Source of the DNA: Ilyonectria destructans
Lineage: Eukaryota > Ascomycota > Sordariomycetes > Hypocreales > Nectriaceae
Assembly: GCA_020740775.1 (NCBI GenBank)
Contig: JAHEWK010000026.1
Location: 248,001-312,000, forward strand
Direction of reading: 5' to 3'
DNA length: 64,000 bases
In this document: in pieces, positions 32,909 to 42,616 of the stretch
How the letters are laid out: every line of letters begins with the position of its first letter
How positions within the stretch are numbered: position 1 is the first letter of the stretch
Made by a program: the position numbers and the translations under genes
Notes under the pieces: generated by a model
What the model was told of the DNA's origin: nothing
The model's input: only the letters and a program-made list of their open reading frames with translations
The model's database searches: none

Positions 32909-33291
32909 GCCTTGAGCGCGTTGACGAATACTTGCTTGAACGCCGGAGTTCCGAATCCGTATTCATCCCAGGTGCTGGTCGGGAAAGAAGTGGGGTCCCC
33001 GAAGCCGTAATTGAAGAAGGGCAAGAACTGCAAGCCACCTGCGCCGACTTCTTTGAGGGCATGGATGTCGTTCACCACATTGGTGATGTCGACTGAAGCG
33101 TCTGGGAGCCTACAAAACAGCAATTAGCGGCATGGTCAACGGTCGTCTGTGTCTGAACAGGACGCTTGCAAGTATCTGAACAGCGGACGATGGTCGCTCG
33201 TGGGCGAGTTGAAACCCGGCAAAACTGATGAATCGGATATAGCAACCGCCGTCAGCATTGACGCTGAAGCAACAAGTAGGGATAACAGCAT
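32909..33291 (-). pseudogene. GH106-like secreted glycosidase, N-terminal stub
   Basis: Exon 1 (33291-33170) gives a signal peptide MLLSLLVASASMLTAVAISD, then GFNSPTSDHRPLFRY. The intron (33169-33110) uses a GC donor and a TGTAG acceptor. Exon 2 gives LLPDASVDITNVVNDIHALK, EVGAGGLQFLPFFNYG, and YGFGTPAFKQVFVNALK, typical of the N-terminus of fungal GH106-like (alpha-L-rhamnosidase-type) secreted enzymes. The gene is cut at 32909 by the hAT terminal repeat, and its remainder is not found on the other side. Family assignment is from remembered signature resemblance. Confidence 0.65.
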
Positions 33292-33912
33292 AGCTGATGT
33301 TTGATGTCAACCAGTTGAGCAAGCTTGCGACTGGTTCAAACAGGCACAGTTTGAGGGATTCGGGAACTGGGAGGGTGTGGAGGGAGGGTGCCAGGATTTA
33401 TACGCGACGATGCTGGCGTATTTCATGTTGGTGGGTGCTTGTAGTTACGCTGGAGCAAGCGAAAGGGACAAGTTGAATACGGAATTGAGAGCCGACCATG
33501 ATTGCCGCCTACGAAGGAGCCTTGTTAGTCGGCACACATTATCCCGAAGCGCGTCCATGGTGGCATCTTTAACTAATATTTCGTTGCATCTTCGTCGCGG
33601 ATCAGGGAGCCACTTCACCAGGAGGAGACTCCATAAGGGTACTAATGCCCTTGAAATGCAAGTACCATTATTCACTGGTAACCCGCTTGAAGATGCAGCA
33701 TCACTCGGTGATGGCATTCGTACCTGACAAGCCAACAGCCAAGGTACTTACGGTTCTCTCGTCTTGAGGGGTTTCGTTTCCCCGTGGGGAAGCATGCACA
33801 CGGACGTATAGAGATAGATTAGGATGATGGATGAGGCGTTTCTTGGCTTGTGTTAGCTTGCCCATCCAAGCGTCTCCTCACCTCTCCTCACCTCTCCCGC
33901 CCAAATTGGTCT
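33292..33912. other. upstream region of the glycosidase stub, no gene
   Basis: Probably the former promoter of the GH106-like gene. Short open frames on both strands at 33377-33735 carry no recognisable features. Confidence 0.35.
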
Positions 33913-33914
33913 CG

Positions 33915-33970
<56 letters not shown>

Positions 33971-34150
33971 GATTAATTACCGTCGTGAAGACATCTAGGA
34001 TGTCTACAGAATCCCCTATGGGGCAAGACGACGTGCTAGGCTGGTGTCTGTATGTATGTATGTATGTATATTTTTCGTCCGGGGGGCCGTTAGGCCCGTA
34101 GAGTCCCCTACTGGGGCACAGGACGTGCTGAGCTAGAGATCCTAATCTAC
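33913..34150 (-). mobile_element. two stacked retroelement 3' ends
   Basis: (GTT)n at about 33913-33971 is the tail of one copy. Its body GATTAATTACCGTCGTGAAG matches the element at 2839. Within it, at about 34049, a second copy starts with a (GTAT)n tail and TTCGTCCGGGGGGCC ... GGACGTGCTGAGCTAG. Both are truncated. Tail units differ between copies, as expected for this class. Confidence 0.6.
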
Positions 34151-34207
34151 AATCTACATAATGCCATTAGGTGGGGTTAGGCTTAATCGTTTGCGACGCG
34201 AAATTAC

Positions 34208-34384
34208 TGTCAGATACGTCAGAGGCGAAAGTTGCCACCTATTGCCACCTATTGCCACGAGGCTTAGCAATCAGCTTCTAGCTGATTCTATACAGAAGAG
34301 AAAGGGTATATAAAGCTTGCCCTAAACCCTCAAGACATAGGGGGCGGAGACAGAAGACACAATTTTTCACCCTAATATTTGACA
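34208..34384 (+). mobile_element. solo LTR with ATTAC target duplication
   Basis: 177 bp, starting TGTCAGATACGTCAG and ending CTAATATTTGACA, flanked by ATTAC at 34203-34207 and 34385-34389. It has a TATA-like GTATATAAAGC. It contains two units of ATTGCCACCT; its sister at 45622 has five. Confidence 0.85.
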
Positions 34385-34510
34385 ATTACCGTAGTCCTCC
34401 CCAACGAAAAACATTTTTTGCAAAAGGCGAAAACAGACCACTATCCAGCATATCATCGGCTCAAAGGAGCATCGTGTCGAGCCTGTTACCCGTCAGCGGG
34501 ATGACCAGGC

Positions 34511-35224
34511 GCGAACTCTACTAGATTTAATTTGATTTGATTTGACTTCATTTCCGTCCTGAGGGCAAGGTACATAAGCCCACCAGACCTCCTCATGGAG
34601 TAAAAGGACGTGCTAGGCTAGCTCAACATGATTTCTACCCACAGCTTCCACCATCCTTAGCCATCTAGCAATTCAGCGGCTCAAGGCCTGTGATAGTTCG
34701 AGCCCGGCCCCCGTCAGCGGGGGCTAGGGGCGGCGGCATCCCTCTGCGCTGGCTATACCACATGCCCGCAACAGTACCGCAATTCGGATAAGACCAGCTG
34801 GGATTCTCCTGCATCCGCATACCAGCCAGAGACCCAGAAGAACCTTCTTATATCCCGAAGGGTTGGTCGTCTAGCCTTCCGATCCCCCAGTAACCGAGGA
34901 GTCATACATGTAGATCGCAACAGCGGGAAAAACCACGAGGGGAGAAAAACCGCTATAGATGGCTGCCATTGATCAGGTTACATCTCGCGAGTCCTGATGC
35001 CCTTGATAGCTTGGTTCTGAAGCCATCTTGGGCCTGGCACGAGCAACACAAGGTGAGGCCAACTCTCTTAATTCCTCAGAATGTGTGCCTGTTAGTGCGC
35101 AGATGGGCGCTAAAGGCTGTTGCAAGTAAAAGTGGCCTGTGCAAACCCCGCACCTTAGCAACGCACTAACAGTGGCTGCCAAGAAAAGATTTTTACAGGA
35201 GAGAGTTGCGAACTCTACTAGATT
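34511..35224 (-). mobile_element. non-autonomous retroelement, same family as 2839-4031
   Basis: Body about 34526-35207, flanked by GCGAACTCTACTAGATT at 34511-34527 and 35208-35224. The tail is an (AAATC)-type repeat. The 5' end TTTTTACAGGAGAGAGTT (plus strand) equals that of the element at 2839-4031. It lacks the 80-bp tandem array and is about 0.68 kb long. Confidence 0.75.
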
Positions 35225-35663
35225 GATTGATTGATTCATTCATTTCCGTCCTGAAGGTCAAAGACCCACACCATCCCCTTCTGGGGCAAAAGGACGTGCT
35301 AGGCTAGTTACGTACATGATTTTATGGTTGCCTCAGGGTCCTCGGCGTCCTCCACCACTATGCAGCTATCTAGCAATTCTGCGGCTCTAGGGCCTATTGC
35401 GGTTCGGGCCCGGCCCCCGTCCGCGGGGGCTAGGGGCTGTATATAAGGAGTGTATATTGTGTTATCAGCAGCTAGGAGAGCTGTGTGTGTATAGGGAAAG
35501 TGCTGGGGTTATAAGCTGGGTTGAGATCTTCCTTCTGTGACTATAAAAGTGACGCTATCTGCCAGGGTGTGTAATCAAGCTAACTGCAGGTCAGGGTCTC
35601 TTAATCTTATCATCTTCTGATTTTGCGATTAGGTCTGCTTGCGGCAGCGCGAACTCTACTAGA
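35208..35663 (-). mobile_element. second retroelement in the same target site
   Basis: Body about 35223-35648 with an (AATC)n tail at its left, flanked by GCGAACTCTACTAGA at 35208-35222 and 35649-35663. It shares TAGCAATTCTGCGGCTCTAG and CGGCCCCCGTC...GCGGGGGCTAGGGGC with the neighbouring copy. It is 5' truncated. Confidence 0.7.
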
Positions 35664-35842
35664 GTTCTGAGGTTACAGCATCTGTAGGGTAAGCCGTCAA
35701 CATGTCCCGTACGTTCCCTTCCATCAAGTGGCGCTTCCTCGTCGGGAGATCTGATCGGACTCCATTCTGGATACATCGTGGAAGAGGTATGTCAATTGTT
35801 AAGGCTTCGACCTACCATTCTACATGCCCGGCCTAGACTACC

Positions 35843-38350
35843 TCACTCCAAAGTAAAGCTTCCGCGAAGCTGGATATCCAGCACACTCTTGCCCACCATG
35901 ACATCGTAAGCACCCCGATCAAGAACCCACTGCTGGCTAGCGGTATCCCAAGAGCTGAGATCGCGCCTCTGGAGTGGGAATGTGAAAATCTCACTCGCTC
36001 CTTGGAGAAGCGTCTTCTTTTCGAACCCGCGAAGAACCTTGGCTGGCCCGTCGCCAGGTAGGTGGAGGTACAGCTGAGCAACCTCGGCGGATGTAAAGTT
36101 GCCCGTGTTACTGACAGTGCAAGTAACGGAGCCAATCGGATCCCAGAGCGAGCTGATTCCACCTTCCGACACCACTTCAGGGTTTGGTGGGAGAAGACCG
36201 GCAGACTCATCAATATCGACTGTCAGGTTGGAGTACTCAAATGTCGTATAGCTCAAGCCGAATCCAAACTCGAATCGTGGTGGGATACCGTAATGTTCAA
36301 AGTGCTTGTAATCAATGAAGACACCTTCGGTGAAGTTGCTTTGAGGGTAATATGGGGTCTCGTCGCTAGGGAAGTCCGGATCCTGGAGAGATCCATAGTC
36401 AGACTCTTGTCTGGCAATCGTGTAAGGCAGTCGCCCGGATGGAGATTGCTTTCCATACAAGATCTCTACCAAGGCACGGCCAGAATCCTGGCCCGGCAGG
36501 TGGGCCATGATGACAGCCGTGATGTTGGGGTGCTCGATCCAGGGGTCAACAAGCCGAATGCCTGCCGCGTGTACAATCACCATTGTATTGCTGCATTTGG
36601 ATGCCACAGATGTGACCAGATGATCCGAGTAAGGATCCGTCAAGTTCTTGCGGTCGTGGCTCTCCGATGCCATGGCGTTGATGAAGACCAGGCAAGCCTC
36701 GGAAGCTGGGTTGACGTTTGGTGAGTACGATACTGTGTCCCAGAAGAGGAATGTTCCATCATCGTACGCTTGACGCTTCAACGCATCCAAGGGCGCATCA
36801 ATCACACCCGTCGAAGCACCAGAACCGCCGCCAGAAACGAGAGTTCCGTTGAGGTAGACAGACGGCCCTACTTCGCTCATATCCAGGCTCGCCCCGAAAA
36901 GAGTGAATAGGGTGTCGTTAGTGAAGAGGCTGCCATTCAAAAAGTGTTGACCACCTCCGAATCCCATCGCCCACAGCGTAAATGGATTGGGATCGGGCGT
37001 GTTCATGTTTTGTGCCGCAGCATCGTATCCAAACACAGATAGAAAGCGAGGCTTCTCCAGCGGCAGAGCATTGTTGACGTTTTTGACGAGAACGTGTCCT
37101 TCAATGGCGCTCTGCAGAATGACCGCATTTGAAGCAGGATCGCGGGCTTCCACATAGTCATGAGGCTTTGTCGGGTCGATTGGGAAGCCGACACCGGACT
37201 TGGTGTCGCCATCCAGAGTACCATATCTCAGCCAAGAAGCCACGATACGAGTCGCCATATCGTCGAGACGAGAAGCGGCCACGGAGCCATTGTTGACCAT
37301 CTCGACCAGGCTGCCCTGTTTGCCGTTCCACAGCGGAGCCACTGGCATGACAACATCCAGACCGGCGTTAGCGCTCCCCACTCCACTCTTGTGTTCGTAC
37401 CAATCCGTGACGACGAAGCCCTGGAACCCCAACTCTTGCTTGAGAAGACCGTTCATCAGTTTGCTGTTCTGGCAGGAATAGCTGTTGTTGACGCGGTTGT
37501 ATGCGCACATGACAGACCCAACCCCTGCATGGACAGCATCGTAGAACGGCCACAGGTAGAGCTCATGCATCGTCTTGTCGTCCAAGTTAGACGAGACAGA
37601 GGCGTTGAATTTGTGGGGAAGCCACTCCGGAGCTTTGCGGCTAGTTTCTTGTTCGTTTCCAATCAAATGCTTAACACAAGCAATGACCGACTGCTGTAAA
37701 CCTTGAACCGTAGGACGAGTCAAAGCGCCGGTAAGGTAAGGGTCGTTGCTGGGAGCTTCCCAGTTTCGTCCACCCTTGACAACTCTTCCCAAGCCACCGA
37801 TCGAAGGCGCCAAGGCGACGTTAGCTCCCTTGCGCTTGAACTCGGCTCCGAGATGTACAGCTCTTGTGTAAGCCAGTTCTCGGTTCCAGCTGGCGCCAAC
37901 GTGAACGCCTGCAGGATATGAGTTGACGCCCTCCTGAGCCCTCACCCCGGCGCTTGCATCAACATAGCACAGACCGGGGATGTTGAGACGCGGCACGCTG
38001 CCACCATTTCCACCACAGCCGTTGAGTCCCTCGTAGCCGGTCGTGAGGTTTGCTTGCTCCTCGAGGGTCATTTGGGAAACGAGAGACCGGGCTTGCTCAA
38101 ATGCTTCATGCCAATCACCCGTACCACTTGCGCGAGCTACGGGAGAGAGTATGTTAGTCTCATGACACTAACACACGGCTTAACAAAGTACCATTGATGA
38201 ATAGCACTTACGAGAAGGGTAAACAGGAGGGGAACGGTCATAGCTCCAGAAACGCTCGAGTTCCGCATGATAAGAGGTGCTCTTGTTCGAGCATTGGGCC
38301 GCATAGGCGGGTGCTCCCAACGCAACTGCAGCAGCTGCAAGCAGCTTCAT
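35843..38350 (-). CDS. secreted GH3 beta-glucosidase
   Basis: Two exons, 38350-38212 and 38136-35843, about 810 residues. The N-terminus MKLLAAAAVALGAPAYA is a signal peptide. GH3 signatures include LNIPGLCYVDASAGVRAQEG, SWNRELAYTRAVHLGAEF, APSIGGLGRVVKGGRNWEA, VIACVKHLIGNEQE, and the nucleophile aspartate in GFVVTDWYEHKSGVGSANAG. The C-terminal half has LPYTIARQESDYGSL, FEFGFGLSYTTFEYSN and a fibronectin-III-like end (GFEKKTLLQGASEIFTF). It hydrolyses terminal beta-glucosides from cellobiose or plant glycosides outside the cell. Many N-glycosylation sites (NGS, NGT, NLT) are present. It is intact and divergent from a Zn2Cys6 regulator, which may control it (inference). Confidence 0.9.
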
Positions 38351-39325
38351 CGTGCAGCCTGACCGTCGTGAGCGTTGATCTGATTGGAAAGAATAGAGGC
38401 CAGTGAGACCACGCAGACTGTGCGTTCACGATGATTTCCCTTCATTCATCACAGGACTTGAGCGACCCCTTTTTATAATGTCTGGCTTCGGCGTCCCCAT
38501 ACCCCAGTGCCCCGGATGGCGGTCAAGGATGCCTCTAGTCGGCCCAAAGGCTTGGGAAGCCAAATCCACTTTGCGGTGCCATTCTTTCGGGCCGTTCACC
38601 AGGCAACACTGTATGGATTCGAAGTATGCCCGCGGCTAATATCTAGACTTTAGCTAGGAACATGCGCTGCTAGATGGCTTCCTCCTCTCGGTGGCGATGC
38701 TGACGTGAATTCGATTTTAGACTAGGAAGGCGGCACTGTTGAGTGATGAGTTGCTCAGTTGAATGACTAAGTTCGAGTGCGCGCTGATGATGTCATTAGA
38801 ACCATCATGTTAGTCAAAAAGCAGTTAGCACGGCAATGAACAGTGTTCCATGATTGGCCGTAATTGAGCCGCGGCATTGCAGGCGTGTGGTTGGGCCGAC
38901 TGATATAGTGCTAGAGCGGGCCGTTCAATATCCTGCTTTCGGACTGTACATGGGGAAAGGCCTGCGGCGCGAGTAAGACGATCAATTCTGCTTACTTCAA
39001 GCCGTTGAAATCTGAACCTTTTTGCAAGACAACTATACTCCTCATCACTCCGATAAGTCAAGTTCAAAATAATTGTGACCTTCAACAAATGCCTACGCCG
39101 GCAAATTTATCGCCAATGAGGCCGAAGAAGTGCCGCTCGAGATGACCTGAGCTATCATTGGCTATGAATTAGCCTCGCCTCAGCCAGGTTCAAAAGCCTT
39201 TAATAGCCGCGGAGTTCTCTCCTCCCACCTCGACTTCCTCTTGACCTACCATTGTGCATCAACCGGGATATCACAACTTTCGGTTGCTTGGTCTACCTTC
39301 CTTGCCGAAATTTTCGAAAGTTCCA
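38351..39325. promoter_or_regulatory. divergent promoter, GH3 and Zn2Cys6 genes
   Basis: 975 bp between divergent starts. No coding signal is certain. CGG/CCG triplets occur throughout, and no TATA box stands out. Confidence 0.4.
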
Positions 39326-41485
39326 ATGCCACAGGATTCGCCACAACCGTCAGCAGACCCCAGCCAGCTAGGCGGTTCGGCATCTGTCGATGTTTCACCC
39401 ACGGAAACCTCGGAGACCTCCGGATCACCTCGTGCTACCATCGAAATCCCTGTGCCAGCCACATCAGACATTCCGGCTCAACGGCGAGCCCGAGTTCTCA
39501 ACTCAAGGGTGAGCTTGAGCTGTGATCTATGCCACAAAAGGAAGATCAAGGTAGGTTAGCACGACACGCTTCGATGTACCATTTCCTGACCATCATGGCA
39601 GTGCGATGCCAGACAACCGTCATGCGCAAATTGTCAAAATATCGGCGCTCAATGCCAGACACTGCGAGCCCTCGGCAAGCGTGGTAGGAAAGCCGGGAGC
39701 CGGCTACCAGATACGAAAGTCTTAGCTCTCCTTCGTCCCGCCGTAACGGAACCACCGGGCTTGTCCTCTCCGGGTACGGCCCCGAATGCCTCCCCAGCGG
39801 AACCACAACACGTTGCCGCGGGTAATTTGCCCCATAATCTTGGGCTACAGCAGACTCGTGCACCCAATCTACACAGCTCTCGCCAAGATTGGCGAGAAGC
39901 CTCTTTCGGTCCGAATCCTGGAGCTTCGTTGAGGATCTCTTGCACTTTGCCATGCTTGGAAAACGTGAAGTTCCACATCTGGTTGCAAGACTTAGCCAGA
40001 GACTTGGCAGCTGCCAACGTCCGCACAGAAAGCGTCATCTCCTATATGAAGACCTGCATGGAATTGTTCAGCGACAACATCTACCCGATCTACCCCGTCA
40101 TCTACAAGCCTGATGTCAGCCGTACTCTGGTAGAATTGCAAGATCCGGGAGAGGCGTGGGACACAAAATCTTTCATGCTCTTGACCTCAATTTGTGCCTA
40201 TACCCTTGCCGTCCTGCCAACTTCAATATCTGGGGCTTCATGGTCGGCTTCTCAGGCATTCTACCGCGTCTTCAAAAAGGCACAGAATGCATACGGTCTA
40301 GCAGACATTGAGTACCCCAGCAGCTCCTCCGTGATCATACATCTCATGCATGCAGCCTGGCACCATGTTTCTGGGAGTTCTAAGGCATCATGGTATATTC
40401 TGGGAGAAGCCATCCGAGCAGCATTGTTGATGCGCCTGCATGATGAGAATACCTATGAAGCAATGCCTTTTATAGAAAGTCAACTTTGCCGACGTGCCTT
40501 TTGGGCATTGTATACAGGAGGTCAGGCATCTTGTTTCCTTGGCGGCCATCCGAGTATTTTTAACAAGAGCTTGTTCTGGGGTGTCGCAGTTCCTAGGTAT
40601 CCAGAGGAGTTCGGCCCAGAGGATCGGGCTACTGTGACGCAGCAAAATGGGCGACAACACAACATCAGCATCTTGACCGGCTTCAACGCAAACCAGGATC
40701 TATGGCAGGCAGCAGAGGATCTCTTGCTGGCAGAGCGGGATGGGGATTCAGGTACCACAGCCACATCAGACTGCACGTCTCGTCGCTTGACTACTGCATA
40801 TTTCAAGTTCTGTACAGTTCTCGACGATCTACCCACTGTTCTCCGGTTTCACAACTCCGTGGACGCCACCCTCGAGGGCTTCTTCTTTGCTGACCAAGGG
40901 AACCGTCGACCGCACGTTCCCCAGGCTCTTGCAACGCAAAGGACCAACTTGCACATATCATACCAATATCTGAAACACTTCTTTCTACGAAAATATCCTT
41001 TCCTATGCTTGAACGACCCGCTGGAGTTTCCAGCCCTGTCAAATCTAACCCCTAGGACATACTCCCGGATGTCTTTGTCCCCGTTAGAGAAAACGGCCTT
41101 TAGCCCTACGTCCCGATTGTCATCACATCGCTACGACCAAGGTCGACCGCAGACCGAGCACCCACAGAGTCAGAGGGGCCTTGGCACTGGGTTGGTTCGA
41201 CAAACATTGCAGATTGCCGAAGACATGCTGTATGTTATCCACACCTCAGGAGTCGACAGCCTTCGACTGAACGGCGAGCCGTGTACCGAGAAAATTCGAC
41301 GTGTAGCCGCATCTGTATTGGAGGTGCTCGCGCAAGACGTCGTCGATGCCGCTTTGTTGGAGCGTGCAGTCAAGTTTCGAGATCTCTACCCCGATCTCCT
41401 AGCTAGACTGGAAAGTAAGGCTTCTGACGAGCCAGATTCTGCAGCTGCTGGAAGTTCCGGTGTGGAAGCCTATCCTAGTGGCTGA
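39326..41485 (+). CDS. Zn2Cys6 transcription factor
   Basis: Two exons, 39326-39550 and 39602-41485, about 702 residues. The intron splits the zinc cluster: exon 1 ends CDLCHKRKIK and exon 2 begins CDARQPSCANCQNIGAQC, giving six cysteines. A basic stretch GKRGRKAGSR follows. The middle carries the fungal regulator domain (MKTCMELFSDNIYPIYPVIY; SWYILGEAIRAALLMRLHDE; RRAFWALYTGGQASCFLGG). The N-terminus is Ser/Pro/Thr rich. An upstream in-frame ATG at 39254 is an alternative start. It is divergent from the beta-glucosidase gene; the arrangement resembles local sugar-responsive regulators such as the XlnR/CLR types, but it is not clearly one of them. Confidence 0.85.
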
Positions 41486-41546
41486 GAATTGGTTGCACTA
41501 TATATAAGGCTGTCCGCTCCATTAAGGGCAAGTTACTATTATAAAG

Positions 41547-41730
41547 TGTTGGAATATGACCCTGTATAACGAAACCTCTGATAGATTGATATCCGGACCT
41601 TAGTCAGAAGGGGGGGTATGATAACCCCTCTTCCGGCCGATCCGGATGACGAGGACAAGCAATCATCAACATCATCATCACTGTATTGATCCCTATTTAT
41701 CAGAATGAATTGACCGTAACGGATCCAACA
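41547..41730 (+). mobile_element. solo LTR, 184 bp
   Basis: Starts TGTTGGAATATGACCCTG and ends GTAACGGATCCAACA. Same family as the LTRs at 5368-7776 and 7783-7965. No target duplication is visible (TAAAG against GTTGA). Confidence 0.8.
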
Positions 41731-41811
41731 GTTGAATATAATACGAATATAAGAAAATCAGTGCGAATATTCATATAGCCATGTATGTGCTAACAACCAG
41801 AACTAGAAAAT

Positions 41812-42070
41812 ACTAACACAACACAGCCTCATTTTGACAGACCACATTTCAGCTGCTGAGGATAGGATGCTGAACACTTGGAGAAATTGGCCTTCAAGCA
41901 GGCCTGTCAGAGAGATTCAAGCGAGGCCGAAAGAAAGCGATCCAGGGAGAGAAAGTGGGGCTTTACTTTGTGGTCAGGATTGAAGGTGGCAGAAATGTAA
42001 ATAGCATAGCGTATTCCATGGCCCTATGAGATCCGTTCTCCCGGGCGTAATAAATCTACTACTACTACTA
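41812..42070 (+). mobile_element. LINE 3' end with (CTA)n tail
   Basis: It shares GCTGCTGAGGATAGGATGCT and CTTCAAGCAGGCCTGTCA with the 3' region of the LINE at 5454-7665. It ends CCCGGGCGTAATAAAT then (CTA)n at about 42056-42070. It is severely 5' truncated. Confidence 0.75.
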
Positions 42071-42616
42071 GCCAATAAAATGCCAAGTATCCCTGTCGCT
42101 GGTATAGGGTAAGGCCTGCCCGGCTACTCTCAAGAGGCAATTTCGCCCCAGGACTGACAACCCAATATAAATAATATATTGCCAATATGGACATCCTCAT
42201 ATTATTCAGCCCGAAGGGCGTTCTATTCAGTCAGAAACGAGAGCATAAAACTTCTTCTGATTGGCCAATTGGTCTGGCCTGTGCTCAACTCGTGTTCGAA
42301 TTGGCTGCCGGACTTCATCTGCTCGATGTAGTAGACCAGGGTGTCGGCCCTGAGCTCCGGACCCCTGCTGCCCCATTGTTCAACCGATTGCCCCTGACAA
42401 CAGCTTCTCAAATTGCGTTGCTGCAGAGTTGGAAATCGATCGTACAGATCGATTCCGAGCCCTGATCGATCGATTTATATCGATCATCGCCTTCAATCGA
42501 TCGATATCGATCGATCATATCGATCAGACAGAGCCTCACGTGACGAGGCAACGAAGCTACAGAATCCTAAAAAGGAAGGTGGTGGGGCGCCTTCCTCCTT
42601 AGAAAGCACTCAACAG
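42071..42616. other. spacer with ATCGAT-rich stretch
   Basis: No supported gene. From about 42432 to 42525 the sequence is a scrambled repeat of ATCGATCG/GATCGATT words, similar in kind to the inner part of the inverted repeat that follows. Confidence 0.45.

Noticed and set aside
33913..33971. CRISPR-like array from the regular GTT repeat
   Set aside because: It is a trinucleotide microsatellite forming a retroelement tail, with no spacers.
35843..38350. Gene pair of two GH3 enzymes
   Set aside because: Only one continuous GH3 gene with one intron is present; other open frames are shadows.
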